A stretch of DNA of 64,000 bases, from contig NZ_JAOVZR010000001.1 of the NCBI RefSeq assembly GCF_026619415.1, forward strand, positions 3,890,501 to 3,954,500, read 5' to 3'. The DNA is from Hoeflea algicola (GTDB taxonomy: Bacteria > Pseudomonadota > Alphaproteobacteria > Rhizobiales > Rhizobiaceae). The notes under the pieces were generated by a model. The model did no database searches and was not told the DNA's origin. It saw nothing but the letters and a program-made list of their open reading frames with translations. Of this stretch, positions 17,893-27,188 are shown piece by piece. Numbering within the stretch: position 1 is the first letter of the stretch; every line of letters begins with the position of its first letter. The position numbers and the translations under genes are program-made.

Positions 17893-18660
17893 ATGACCGG
17901 ATCAAAAAACAAGAATATGACAGTGACCGGTATCACCGGAAACCAAGATGACTATCGCACACCTTCCCGTCGGGGCTTCCTGGCGCTTGGCATGGGAGCC
18001 ACGGCCGCTCTTGCCGGCTGCACGTCTACGACAACCGAACGGTTCAACGCCGAAACCACACCCACGTTCCGCACACCGGTCAATCGTGGATCGGGTCTGG
18101 CGCGGCGGTCTGATTATTACGACATTATGTATGGCCCCAAGCCCGATGAGCCGTTTCCGCTGCCGGCGATTCCCTATTACGAGATCGATCCGGCCTTCCT
18201 GCGTCAGGAAGTGGCCGATCCCACCGGCGAACGTCCGGGAACCATTGTCGTCAACACCTCGGAACGGATGCTCTATCTGGTACGCGAGAACGGCCGCGCC
18301 ATGCGCTACGGCGTCGGTATCGGTCGCGCCGGCTTTTCCTGGTCCGGTCGCGCAATTGTGCAGTGGAAGCAGAAATGGCCGAAATGGACCCCGCCGCAGG
18401 AAATGATCGCGCGCCAGCCTGATCTGGAGCCTTACTCAGCCGAAAACGGCGGTATGGCGCCGGGATTGAACAATCCGCTCGGGGCCCGCGCACTTTACAT
18501 CTTCCAGAATGGCGAAGATACACTTTACCGGCTGCACGGTAGCCCCGAATACAAGTCGATCGGTAAGGCCGTTTCCTCCGGCTGCGTGCGGCTGATCAAT
18601 CAGGATATCGTCGATCTCTATGATCGCGTGCCCAACCGGACACCGATTGTGGTCGTCTAG
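17893..18660 (+). CDS. L,D-transpeptidase lipoprotein (YkuD domain)
   Basis: Cross-links peptidoglycan or attaches proteins to it in the periplasm. 255 residues: an N-terminal export signal with twin arginines (SRRGFLALGMGA, about 26-37) leading to a lipobox LAGC (about 43-46), then a YkuD domain with IVVNTSERMLYLV (about 117) and the catalytic HGS...SSGCVRLINQD (about 215-237, nucleophile Cys). Length is normal. It precedes a second lipoprotein wall enzyme on the same strand. Confidence 0.9.
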   Translation: MTGSKNKNMTVTGITGNQDDYRTPSRRGFLALGMGATAALAGCTSTTTERFNAETTPTFRTPVNRGSGLARRSDYYDIMYGPKPDEPFPLPAIPYYEIDPAFLRQEVADPTGERPGTIVVNTSERMLYLVRENGRAMRYGVGIGRAGFSWSGRAIVQWKQKWPKWTPPQEMIARQPDLEPYSAENGGMAPGLNNPLGARALYIFQNGEDTLYRLHGSPEYKSIGKAVSSGCVRLINQDIVDLYDRVPNRTPIVVV

Positions 18661-18723
18661 AACCGCAGCCGAAAGGCTGCCCCGCTTGAGGCTCACGGGC
18701 GATTTGTGCTAGAAGCGCGCTTC

Positions 18724-18755
18724 AGAGCATCATCCTGTCAGGATAATGATGCTCT
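18724..18755 (+). other. Long imperfect palindrome between two cell-wall enzyme genes
   Basis: AGAGCATCAT (18724-18733) pairs perfectly with ATGATGCTCT (18746-18755). The centre is itself nearly palindromic (ATCCTG/CAGGAT). A second hairpin, GCAGCC-GAAA-GGCTGC, stands at 18665-18680. There is no U run. It resembles the dispersed intergenic palindromes of rhizobia and could also stabilise the upstream message. Confidence 0.5.
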
Positions 18756-18808
18756 TGGGCCTGAGCGATTGGACATGCGTCCGGCTAGCGATGGCGGCGG
18801 GGGCGCGC

Positions 18809-19426
18809 ATGAAACATCTTGGACGCGGTGCGGTCCTGTTGGCCTGCGGCCTGATTGCCGCCGGATGTGTCCCGCAGGGGCAAGGCTGGGCATCGCTCTA
18901 CAAGTCGCCGCAACAACCGAAGCTCAAGGTGGTGATGCCCGCGGGAGCCCCGTCGATTTCCCAGCAGTTCCTGTTTACTACCAGCGATGCAAAACATCTC
19001 GGCATAGATGTGATCGGCGCCGTTGGTGATCCGGTGATCGCGGTGGCCGACGGCTATGTGGCGGGATCCTATTCGGAGCCCATGTATGGCAACCGGGTTG
19101 TTGTCGAACACGGACCGGACGCCACTGGCAGGCGTATTGTCGCCGTTTACAAGCATCTCGACAGCCGTCAGGTAGCCAAGGGGACGATGGTCATGCGTGG
19201 CCAGCAACTCGGCACCATCGGCACCACCGGGGTGCTCGGCGGCGGCAGGTTTCCGCATCTGCATTTCGAAATCTACCGGCAAAACGGGTCAAGCGGCGAA
19301 ACCCCGACCGACCCGCAGATCTTCTGGGTCAATGGACCCGGGCAGGTCACCTGCTTTGATCCCGCTATCACCTATGACGCCACGGTGTTCCGCTCCACCT
19401 ATCCGGTCCCTTGCCGCGGCCAGTGA
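18809..19426 (+). CDS. M23-family metallopeptidase lipoprotein (LytM-like)
   Basis: 205 residues. A signal peptide ends in the lipobox LIAAGC (about 14-19), so it is probably anchored in the outer membrane. The LytM fold has zinc ligands in HLGIDVIG (about 74) and HLHFEIY (about 150), so it should be an active endopeptidase acting on peptidoglycan crosslinks. ATG 18809 was chosen because it begins the signal peptide; in-frame starts upstream lengthen the protein with unlikely sequence. Confidence 0.87.
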   Translation: MKHLGRGAVLLACGLIAAGCVPQGQGWASLYKSPQQPKLKVVMPAGAPSISQQFLFTTSDAKHLGIDVIGAVGDPVIAVADGYVAGSYSEPMYGNRVVVEHGPDATGRRIVAVYKHLDSRQVAKGTMVMRGQQLGTIGTTGVLGGGRFPHLHFEIYRQNGSSGETPTDPQIFWVNGPGQVTCFDPAITYDATVFRSTYPVPCRGQ

Positions 19427-19661
19427 CTGATGTGCAACGCTGCGCATCCGTGTGGAGGCGCGGCCGGCTTCAACGCTCTGATTTGAATGCGCCACGCATC
19501 AGGTACCAGCTCTAAATGCCACAATCTTGTGGGCGCCGGATACTCCAAAAGAACGATTTGAGACATCCGGCCACGTGACCTTGAATCGCTTGGCCTCGGG
19601 AGTTCCCCCCAAAGGCCAAGCATCGATTATACGGCGATAGCAATAAGGTCAGTCCCTATTC

Positions 19662-20132
19662 CTATTCGCAAACCTGAAGCGGTCCGATCTGGATGCAGGA
19701 TCCTCTGCGTCCACGACCTCTTCCGGTAACCCGGTTGCAAAGCCGCCGGTTGTTGCGACGGAAGCGCCTTGACCGTTCGCATTGCCGTACAATGTCTCGG
19801 CGGTTGACCCGGCGGCCCCCTCGATCATCCCGTCGCCGTCCGCGGCGGTCACGTCTCCGGCGGCGGTCTCTACGGTCGTCGCGTCTCCGGCGACGGTCTC
19901 TGCGGTCGTCGCGCCGCTGCACCAACTCGACCAGGCCATCATCTGCCTCATTCAACGGGACTGCTGCCGAGGGTGTTGCCAATACATCGGAAACGCCAAG
20001 ACCGGTGGCAACAGAAGCAGTTCCAATCACGGCGCAGGCGCCGACCAGAAAATGACGTCGCGACATCGTCTCGGCATCGTCACGCTTCGCCTCAGATGAA
20101 GCCTTAATTTTCATCCTGAAAAATTTTAGCAT
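19662..20132 (-). CDS. Tat-exported arginine/aspartate-rich repeat protein, unknown function
   Basis: 156 residues. A twin-arginine signal (MSRRHFLVGACAV, about 23-35) is followed by ATP SAA-type cleavage near 55. Residues 73-92 are two perfect copies of RRDDRRDRRR, extended by a degenerate third copy, so about half of residues 73-130 are arginine. The C-terminal part has four cysteines (118, 132, 146, 155). GAAGGAG precedes ATG 20132. Similar Arg-rich Tat proteins are annotated as hypothetical in rhizobia. A role in binding polyanions is only a guess. Confidence 0.7.
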   Translation of the reverse strand: MLKFFRMKIKASSEAKRDDAETMSRRHFLVGACAVIGTASVATGLGVSDVLATPSAAVPLNEADDGLVELVQRRDDRRDRRRRRDDRRDRRRRRDRRGRRRDDRGGRRVNRRDIVRQCERSRRFRRNNRRLCNRVTGRGRGRRGSCIQIGPLQVCE

Positions 20133-20385
20133 AAAGTGTCTGCTCCTTCGGGCTCATGGCTGCTCGCGGCACCGCTCGGGAATCCAAGCGTGAATACTGA
20201 GCGAACGGGCACTTATTGGTAGTTCAAATCTCTCGTCCAGAATTACATTGTCAACATTCTACGATTTTTTATCAAAAGCCAAGTATTGACATTTGGATAT
20301 TTTCGACAAGCTCAGGTGACGAATTGCCCGGATTGAGCCTCAATTCCGTTGATTGTCGTCAAAATCGCTTAACCAAGCGCAAGTT

Positions 20386-21975
20386 CTAGAATCCCTTTTT
20401 CAGTGACCCGAGGATGCCGCGCACCAGTGCACGGCCGAGCGAACTCGCGGCTGACCGCGCCATCGATTTGATCGCTGCCTCGGTTACGGTCTGGCGCTGA
20501 TATCCGGGCCGCGACTTGCTCGATTTGCGCCGCTTGGGTGAGGTGCGGCGGCGGTCGTCGTCATCATCGTCATCGCCATAGCCGGGCAAGGTCCAGCGGC
20601 GGCTCTCGGGCTGTTCCTTTTCATCATCTTCCTCCTCGCGGCGGCGCTCGGCTTCTTCCGCCTTGGCGGCTTCCGCAGCCTTGCGTTGCAGCATTTCAAA
20701 GGCGCTGTCGCGGTCGAGATCCTCGTCATACTGTCCGGCCACCGGGCTGACGGCCATCACTTTCGCCCGTTCCGATTCCGAAATCGGGCCGAGCCGTGAG
20801 GACGGTGGGCGGATCAATGTGCGCTCTACCATCGAAGGCACGCCCTTGGCCCCGAGCGTTGAAACCAGCGCCTCGCCGACACCCAGTTGGGTGATAGCCT
20901 CGAAACAATCGAAGGCCGGGTTGGGCCGGAACGTCTCGGCCGCCACTTTCACCGCCTTCTGCTCGCGCGGCGTATAGGCCCTGAGCGCGTGCTGAACCCG
21001 GTTGCCCAGCTGCGACAGCACGGTTTCGGGCACATCAAGCGGGTTCTGGGTGACAAAAAACACGCCGATGCCTTTGGATCGGATCAGCCGCACAACCTGT
21101 TCGACCCGGTCGATCAGGACTTTTGGTGCTTCATCAAACAACAGATGCGCTTCGTCAAAAAAGAACACCAGCCGCGGCTTGTCGGAATCGCCCACTTCGG
21201 GCAATTCCTCGAACAGTTCCGAGAGCAGCCACAACAGGAAGGTGGCGTAAAGCCGGGGGTTCATCATCAACTTGTCTGCGGCGAGCACCGAAATCGCCCC
21301 GCGACCGTCATTGGTGGTACGCATGATGTCGGCGATCTTCAGCGCCGGTTCGCCGAAAAAGTGTTCTGCGCCCTGTTGCTCCAGCACAAGAAGACCGCGC
21401 TGGATCGTCGCCAGCGACTGCTTGCTGATGTTGCCATACATCGCAGAGAGCTTCTCGGTCTCGCCCGCCATGTAGGACAAAAGCGAGCGCAGATCCTTCA
21501 AATCGAGCAGTGGCAAACCGTTCTCGTCGGCCAGCTTGAAGGCAATGTTGAGCACGCCTTCCTGCGCGTCCGACATGTCCATCAGCCGCGCCAGCAGCAG
21601 CGGCCCCATCTCAGAAATGGTGGTGCGGACCCGGTGCCCCTTGTCGCCGAAAAGATCCCAGAAGATGACCGGGAACTCCTGGTACACATAGGGATCAAGC
21701 CCGATGGTCTTGGCGCGCTTTTCGAGGAAATCCTTGGTCTCACCGATCGCCGCGATGCCGGACAGGTCGCCCTTCACATCGGCGCAGAACACCGGCACGC
21801 CGGCATTGGAGAAGCTCTCGGCGAGGATCTGTAGCGTCACCGTCTTGCCGGTGCCGGTGGCGCCGGTAACCAGGCCGTGGCGGTTGGCATATCTCAGGTC
21901 GAGATATTCGCCCTTGTTGATACTGTCATCGGGATTGCGGCTGGTGCCGAGATATAGCTTGCCATCTTCGAGCAT
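20386..21975 (-). CDS. HerA/VirB4-like ATPase (DUF853)
   Basis: 529 residues. Walker A is [16 protein letters not shown] (about 32-47), Walker [15 protein letters not shown] (about 270). The C-terminal third is charged with an acidic run (DDDDDDD, about 465) and basic patches, then a [21 protein letters not shown] helix (first 20 residues typical). DUF853 proteins are helicase HerA-like but the cellular task is not established. ATG 21975 has GAGGA upstream; an earlier ATG at 22215 would add 80 unlikely residues. Confidence 0.85.
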   Translation of the reverse strand: MLEDGKLYLGTSRNPDDSINKGEYLDLRYANRHGLVTGATGTGKTVTLQILAESFSNAGVPVFCADVKGDLSGIAAIGETKDFLEKRAKTIGLDPYVYQEFPVIFWDLFGDKGHRVRTTISEMGPLLLARLMDMSDAQEGVLNIAFKLADENGLPLLDLKDLRSLLSYMAGETEKLSAMYGNISKQSLATIQRGLLVLEQQGAEHFFGEPALKIADIMRTTNDGRGAISVLAADKLMMNPRLYATFLLWLLSELFEELPEVGDSDKPRLVFFFDEAHLLFDEAPKVLIDRVEQVVRLIRSKGIGVFFVTQNPLDVPETVLSQLGNRVQHALRAYTPREQKAVKVAAETFRPNPAFDCFEAITQLGVGEALVSTLGAKGVPSMVERTLIRPPSSRLGPISESERAKVMAVSPVAGQYDEDLDRDSAFEMLQRKAAEAAKAEEAERRREEEDDEKEQPESRRWTLPGYGDDDDDDDRRRTSPKRRKSSKSRPGYQRQTVTEAAIKSMARSAASSLGRALVRGILGSLKKGF

Positions 21976-22278
21976 GTCGTCCTCGTGTCGCGCCGGTCGT
22001 GGCGGCTTGCATTCGCGTGCGGCGGGCGCAGGCATGGTCGTCCACTTATAGGCATGCCGTGCTTTGCGAACAATGGCCGACGCCGATTGTCGTTGCCGAC
22101 GGTGCTTGGTTGCCAACAGTTTCGCGAAAGCTTGCCGGCCTAGCCTCGGCAAACTGATTGCCAGGGGATCTTCGGGCGGCATGGAGCATGGGGCAGACAC
22201 CAGGCGTAAGAGCATGCGCGGGCAGAAAAGCCTGGCGGGCGGGCTCAGCCGTATTGGTGTTATCCCGGAGATGCGAAA
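21976..22278. other. Divergent intergenic region herA-like / rfbF
   Basis: About 300 bases between divergent genes that must hold both promoters. I see no convincing small gene, riboswitch or repeat. Confidence 0.4.
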
Positions 22279-23049
22279 ATGAAGGTTGTCATTCTTGCCG
22301 GCGGACTAGGGTCGCGGCTGTCGGAAGAAACTCATCTCCGACCCAAGCCGATGGTTGAAATCGGTGGTCGGCCGATTCTGTGGCACATCATGAAGCTCTA
22401 TCACAGCCACGGTCTGCGCGATTTCATCATCTGTTGCGGCTTTCGCGGTTACGTGATCAAGGAATATTTCGCCAATTACGCGCTGCACATGTCGGATCTG
22501 ACCTTCGACATGTCCGACAACACCATCCATTTTCACCGCCAGAGTGCCGAAGACTGGCGTGTCACCCTGGTCGACACCGGCGAATCGACGCTGACCGGCG
22601 GTCGCCTCAAGCGGGTGGCACCCTACCTTGAGGGCGAAGAGAGTTTCTGCTTCACCTATGGCGACGGTCTGGCCAATGTCGATATTTCCGCCACCATCGA
22701 TTTCCACAAATCACATGGCCATCTGGCCACCGTCACCGCAGTTCGCCCGCCAGCCCGGTTTGGTGCGCTCAAGCTCGATGGCGACGAGGTGCAGGGGTTC
22801 ATCGAAAAACCCGAGGGCGAGGGCGGCTTTATCAATGGCGGGTTTTTCGTGCTCTCAACCCCGGTGCTGGAGCGCATCGAGGGCGACAGCACCAGCTTCG
22901 AGGGGGCGCCGCTTGCCGGTCTTGCAAGTGCGGGAGAGTTGCGCGCGTTTTTTCACCGCAGCTTCTGGCAGCCGATGGATACGCTGCGCGACAAGAACAT
23001 GCTCGAGGCATTGTGGAACGAGGGAAATGCGCCTTGGAAAAACTGGTGA
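22279..23049 (+). CDS. rfbF: Glucose-1-phosphate cytidylyltransferase
   Basis: Makes CDP-glucose from glucose 1-phosphate and CTP, the first step to CDP-linked dideoxy and branched sugars. 256 residues, full length. Seen: [23 protein letters not shown] (nucleotide loop, about 3-25, first 20 residues diagnostic), YGDGLANVD (about 129) and [19 protein letters not shown] (about 173). Its stop overlaps the start of the deleted rfbG remnant. In intact clusters CDP-glucose goes to RfbG, which is missing here. Confidence 0.93.
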   Translation: MKVVILAGGLGSRLSEETHLRPKPMVEIGGRPILWHIMKLYHSHGLRDFIICCGFRGYVIKEYFANYALHMSDLTFDMSDNTIHFHRQSAEDWRVTLVDTGESTLTGGRLKRVAPYLEGEESFCFTYGDGLANVDISATIDFHKSHGHLATVTAVRPPARFGALKLDGDEVQGFIEKPEGEGGFINGGFFVLSTPVLERIEGDSTSFEGAPLAGLASAGELRAFFHRSFWQPMDTLRDKNMLEALWNEGNAPWKNW

Positions 23050-23141
23050 CCGAGGCGAGCCCCATCCGCGAATTCTGGTGTAGCCGCAAGGTGGCGATGA
23101 CCGGCAGTATCCGCCACGCCGCCGCAGGAGCCGTTTCGTGA
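23046..23141 (+). pseudogene. rfbG: Remnant of CDP-glucose 4,6-dehydratase, nearly all deleted in frame
   Basis: A 31-codon frame starts at GTG 23046, overlapping the rfbF stop, and ends at TGA 23139-23141, overlapping the GTG of the next gene. Its residues 8-21, REFWCSRKVAMTGS, match the N terminus of RfbG (EFW-x4-V-x-TGH-type, just before the NAD-binding glycines). The rest (IRHAAAGAVS) is not that fold. So a gene of about 360 codons seems reduced to its first 20 codons plus a few at the end, with frame and both overlaps kept. The identification rests on a short match and on the operon order. Confidence 0.6.
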
Positions 23142-23707
23142 GTACGACGCCGTTCTCCCTGACCGAACTGATGCCCGGCACCTCCGGCGGTCCGATGCTT
23201 GTCACAAGGTCGCCTCGGATTGACGACCGCGGCGCCTTTGCCCGTATTTTCTGCGCCGAGGCGCTGGCAGCGGTCGGTTGGCCGGGGCCGGTGGCACAGA
23301 TCAACCATAGCCAGACCCGCAAGGCGGGCACCCTTCGTGGCCTGCATTTCCAGCGCGCGCCCCATGCCGAGGCCAAGCTGGTGATCTGCATTCGTGGCGC
23401 GGTGTTCGATGTTGCTGTCGATACCCGCGAGAATAGCCCGACACGCTATCGGCACGCAGCGGCCAAGCTGTCGGCGGAAGCCGGCACGGCGATGTATGTG
23501 CCCGAAGGCTTTGCCCACGGGTTTCAGGCGCTGAGCGACGATGCTGAACTGATCTATGTTCATTCCACCGCCTATGCGCCAGATCATGAAGCCGGGTTGC
23601 GCGCCGATGATCCGGCGCTGGCGATTGCCTGGCCATTGCCGGTTACCGGTATTTCCGCGCGCGATGGCTCCCATCCGCTGCTCGACACTGCAGGAGAAAA
23701 CCCATGA
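23138..23707 (+). CDS. dTDP-4-dehydrorhamnose 3,5-epimerase-like sugar epimerase
   Basis: 189 residues, RmlC cupin family: DDRGAFARIFCAE (about 28-40), INHSQTRKAGTLRGLHFQ (about 55-72) with the catalytic His, and YVPEGFAHGFQAL (about 121). It epimerises 4-keto-6-deoxy sugars; with rfbF and a sugar C-methyltransferase beside it the substrate is likelier to be a CDP- than a dTDP-sugar. GTG start with AGGAG upstream. The stop overlaps the next start by four bases (ATGA). Confidence 0.87.
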   Translation: MSTTPFSLTELMPGTSGGPMLVTRSPRIDDRGAFARIFCAEALAAVGWPGPVAQINHSQTRKAGTLRGLHFQRAPHAEAKLVICIRGAVFDVAVDTRENSPTRYRHAAAKLSAEAGTAMYVPEGFAHGFQALSDDAELIYVHSTAYAPDHEAGLRADDPALAIAWPLPVTGISARDGSHPLLDTAGENP

Positions 23708-24936
23708 TCAGCTGCAGGCATTGCGGCGGCACCGCGTTCGTTCCGTTTCTTGATCTGGGTCGGGCCCCACCCTCCAATTCCTATCTCGATGCGGAAACCC
23801 TTTCCCAACCGGAAAAGCTTTACCCGCTGGTCATCAGCACCTGCACCGAATGCTGGCTCACCCAGACTGAAGACTTTGCCGACCGCGAAGAGTTTTTCTC
23901 CGACGACTATGCCTATTTTTCCTCTTTCTCGAAAACCTGGCTCGAGCATGCGCAAACCTATGTCGCCGACATGCAGACGCGTTTCGGCCTCGGCGCGGAC
24001 AGTATGGTGGCTGAAATTGCCGCCAATGACGGCTATCTGCTGCAATATGTGAAAGCGCTCGGCATCCCATGCTACGGCGTCGAGCCGACCCACGGCACGG
24101 CCGAGGCGGCGCGCGCCAAGGGCATCGACATTGTCGAGGAATTTTTCGGCCGTGAGCTGGGTGAAAAACTGGCAGGCGAGGGCCGGCAGGCGGATCTGAT
24201 CGCCGCCAACAATGTGCTCGCCCATGTGCCAGACATCAACGATTTCGTTGCAGGTTTCTCGGCGTTGCTCAAGCCCGCCGGTGTCGCCACCTTCGAGTTT
24301 CCGCATCTCTACGAGATGGTTCGTGGCAACCAGTTCGACACCGCCTATCACGAACACTATTCCTATCTCTCGCTGCTTGCCGTCGAGCCCATCTTTGCCG
24401 CCAATGGGCTCACCGTGTTCGACGTCGGGACCACGCCGCACCATGGCGGCAGCCTCAGAATCTATGCCTGTCGCAGCGACGTCTGCGCCCATCAGCTGAC
24501 GCCTGCCGTTGAGGCCATGCGCGAGACCGAGCGCCAGGCCGGGATGGGTTCTCCAGCCTTTTACGCAGGCCTGCAGGCAAATGCGGAAGCCGTGCGCGAC
24601 GGTTTTCGCAGCTTCCTCAACGAGGCTCGTGCGGCAGGGCTGAAGGTGGCGGCATATGGCGCGGCTGCCAAGGGCAACACGCTGTTGAACTTCGCTGGTG
24701 TGGACGCTGGCGACATTGCTTTCGTGGTTGACCGCAACCCGGCCAAGCAGGGGCATTACATGCCCGGTTCACATATTCCGATTGTCGGCGAGGACCGGCT
24801 TGTTTCTGACCAACCAGACAGGGTGGTAATACTGCCATGGAACATCGAGACGGAAATCAGGACGCAGCTTTCGTATATCAGCGACTGGGATGGACGGTTC
24901 GTGACAGCGGTGCCGAAGCTGAGGGTTCTGAGCTGA
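23704..24936 (+). CDS. NDP-hexose C-methyltransferase family protein
   Basis: 410 residues in three parts: an N-terminal zinc-binding domain (CRHCGG at 4, CTECWLTQTEDF at about 54), a SAM-binding domain (MVAEIAANDGYLLQYVK at about 100) and a C-terminal domain with KVAAYGAAAKGNTLLN (about 318). This build is that of TylC3/EvaC enzymes, which methylate a keto sugar at C3. Here it should give a branched deoxysugar for a surface polysaccharide. Confidence 0.85.
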   Translation: MISCRHCGGTAFVPFLDLGRAPPSNSYLDAETLSQPEKLYPLVISTCTECWLTQTEDFADREEFFSDDYAYFSSFSKTWLEHAQTYVADMQTRFGLGADSMVAEIAANDGYLLQYVKALGIPCYGVEPTHGTAEAARAKGIDIVEEFFGRELGEKLAGEGRQADLIAANNVLAHVPDINDFVAGFSALLKPAGVATFEFPHLYEMVRGNQFDTAYHEHYSYLSLLAVEPIFAANGLTVFDVGTTPHHGGSLRIYACRSDVCAHQLTPAVEAMRETERQAGMGSPAFYAGLQANAEAVRDGFRSFLNEARAAGLKVAAYGAAAKGNTLLNFAGVDAGDIAFVVDRNPAKQGHYMPGSHIPIVGEDRLVSDQPDRVVILPWNIETEIRTQLSYISDWDGRFVTAVPKLRVLS

Positions 24937-25029
24937 AATCGAAGCTCGAAATCGAACTGTCCGACAAGGCTGACAACACCGGCGAGACATCAAAGCGCAA
25001 GCCGGACGCTTGAGTCTCTGTATAGCTGA

Positions 25030-26139
25030 TTATGCCTTCAGAAGACCACGGATCACGTCGGCCACACGCTTCTGGCCGTGCTCGTCCATGTCGTGATAGC
25101 TCGGCAGGTTGATGGCGCGCGCGGCAATGTCGTGGGCGTTGACATTATCTGGCCGGGCCTCGAACATCGGCAACTCCGACAGCGGCCAGAAGAATACCCG
25201 CCCATCGATCTCGGCGGCCCTGAACGCTTCGATCAGCATATCCCGGGTGACGCCGGTGTCACGGTCAAAAACCACCGTCGGCATCCAGTAGCCATTGGTC
25301 ACGCCCTCAGGTTCGATATTCAGCGAAATTCCGTCAAGCGCACCCAGAAGCTGGCGATAGCCAGTCATGATGGCGCGTTTACGGCCGATCAATTCGTCGA
25401 TCCGCTCCATCTGTGCGCAGCCGATGGCCGCGGAAATATTGGACATCTTGAACTTGTAGCCGGTGACGGTGGGAAAGAACTGGCGCGGCTCGTTGGCGTC
25501 GCGGCCATGGTTGGACAGGGTCGTCACTCGCTCGAAAAGGGCTGAGTCATTGGTCACGAACATGCCGCCTTCACCGGTGGTCATGGTCTTGGTGCCGTGA
25601 AACGAGAAGGTGCCAAAGGCGCCCATCGACCCCGCGCGTTTGGCCCCCCAGGCCGAGCCGATTGCTTCGGCTGCATCCTCTATGACGGCGACGCCGTGGC
25701 GCGCGCCGATCTCCAGCAACCGGTCCATGTCGCACATCGAGCCATACAGATGCACGGCGATGATCGCCCGGGTCTGTGGCGTGATTGCCGCTTCGACCAG
25801 ATCGGGATCCAGACACCAGCTGTCGCTGAGAATGTCGACAAACACCGGCGTGGCGCCGAGGTGAACCACTGGCGCCACCGAGGCGATCCAGTTGCTGTCG
25901 GCCAGGATCACCTCATCACCGGCGCCGATGCCAAGCGCCGCGAGCCCCAGATGCAGCGCGCCGGTGCAGCTCGACGTAGCGGTTGCGTGCTTGACGCCGA
26001 GATGGACAGCATAATCGCGCTCCAGCCGATGGATGTAATCATAACAACGCGCGCCCCAGCCATGCCGCGCCGCGTCGGTGGCATACGCCACCTCACGTTC
26101 GGTGATCGACGGTTTGGTATAGGCGATGCGATTGCTCAT
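25030..26139 (-). CDS. DegT/DnrJ/EryC1/StrS-family sugar aminotransferase
   Basis: 369 residues, PLP fold type I. Seen: ATATSSCTGALHLGLAALGIG (about 52-72, first 20 typical), VIEDAAEAIGS (about 152) and the PLP lysine in TFSFHGTKTMTTGEGG (about 182). It transfers an amino group to a 4-keto or 3-keto nucleotide sugar. It faces the rfbF cluster from the opposite strand and probably belongs to the same surface-sugar pathway. Confidence 0.87.
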   Translation of the reverse strand: MSNRIAYTKPSITEREVAYATDAARHGWGARCYDYIHRLERDYAVHLGVKHATATSSCTGALHLGLAALGIGAGDEVILADSNWIASVAPVVHLGATPVFVDILSDSWCLDPDLVEAAITPQTRAIIAVHLYGSMCDMDRLLEIGARHGVAVIEDAAEAIGSAWGAKRAGSMGAFGTFSFHGTKTMTTGEGGMFVTNDSALFERVTTLSNHGRDANEPRQFFPTVTGYKFKMSNISAAIGCAQMERIDELIGRKRAIMTGYRQLLGALDGISLNIEPEGVTNGYWMPTVVFDRDTGVTRDMLIEAFRAAEIDGRVFFWPLSELPMFEARPDNVNAHDIAARAINLPSYHDMDEHGQKRVADVIRGLLKA

Positions 26140-26279
26140 GGGTCTGGTCCGCTGTTCTGTCGGATTCTGTCTAGTGCATCGACCCTGCGCGGAGATTGCG
26201 CCACCAGCGTCGAAAAAGCCGATGGCGAGGCGCAGCAGAATCTGGCAAGAAAGGGGCGTTTAGAAATCAGGGGATCGCC

Positions 26280-27134
26280 ATGCGTACAGTCTATGTCAAC
26301 GGAGCCTATGTGCCCGAAAATGAGGCCACGGTTTCCGTGTTCGACCGTGGCTTCCTGTTTGGCGACGGCATCTATGAAGTTGCAGCGGTTGTCGGTGGCA
26401 AGCTGATTGATTTTCCGGCGCACACCGCGCGGCTACACCGCTCGGCAAACGAGCTTGGCATGCGCTTCACCGTCAGCGACGAGGAACTGCTGGCCATCCA
26501 CCGCGAACTGATCAGCCGCAACGGCGTCGACGAGGGTGTGGTTTATCTGCAGATGACCCGCGGCGCCATCGACCGCGATTTCATGTTCGATACCGAAAAA
26601 CTGACGCCGACACTGGTGCTGTTTACCCAGAACCGACCGTTGGTCGATACCGGTGTGGCCAAGGCAGGCATGAAGATCGTCTCGATTCCTGACCTGCGCT
26701 GGGGCCGCTGCGACATCAAGACCGTGCAATTGCTCTATCCCTCGCTTGGCAAGATGGAAGCCAAGTCACGCGGCGCCGACGACGCCTGGATGGTGCGAGA
26801 CGGCGTTGTTACCGAAGGCACGTCGAACAACGCGTTTATTGTTACCCAAGAGGGGGCGATCGTCACCCGGCCATTGTCGCCGTCGATCCTGCCGGGCATT
26901 ACCCGCGCGGCATTGATGGACTATTCGGCCGTCAGCGGAACACCGGTGGAGGAGCGTGAATTCACCATCGAGGAAGCCCGCAACGCGGCCGAAGCCTTTA
27001 TTACCTCTGCCTCGGTCTTCGTCGGACCGGTGGTCTCGATTGATGGCGTCGAACTGTCGGGCGGAAAACCCGGCCCGGTGACGCTTGGCTTGCGGAAGCA
27101 ATATATCGAGGAAAGCCTCAAGCGTGCCATCTGA
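26280..27134 (+). CDS. D-amino-acid aminotransferase
   Basis: 284 residues, fold type IV. SVFDRGFLFGDGIYEVAAV (about 17-35), the PLP lysine in GRCDIKTVQLLYPSLGKMEA (about 143), and TEGTSNNAFIV (about 178). It interconverts D-amino acids and 2-oxo acids, for example D-alanine and D-glutamate for peptidoglycan. ATG 26280 begins the conserved N terminus; the longer frame from 26196 lies in the intergenic region. Confidence 0.87.
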   Translation: MRTVYVNGAYVPENEATVSVFDRGFLFGDGIYEVAAVVGGKLIDFPAHTARLHRSANELGMRFTVSDEELLAIHRELISRNGVDEGVVYLQMTRGAIDRDFMFDTEKLTPTLVLFTQNRPLVDTGVAKAGMKIVSIPDLRWGRCDIKTVQLLYPSLGKMEAKSRGADDAWMVRDGVVTEGTSNNAFIVTQEGAIVTRPLSPSILPGITRAALMDYSAVSGTPVEEREFTIEEARNAAEAFITSASVFVGPVVSIDGVELSGGKPGPVTLGLRKQYIEESLKRAI

Positions 27135-27188
27135 GGCCGGGGTTCGCTGACCCCGGCACCCGTGCCGTTCTATGGTGAAGGTCGAGCG

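Noticed and set aside
24838..25014. A 58-codon plus frame overlapping the end of the C-methyltransferase gene
   Set aside because: Its first part is only a shifted reading of the methyltransferase and there is no ribosome site; the last 25 codons look coding-like but are too short to support.
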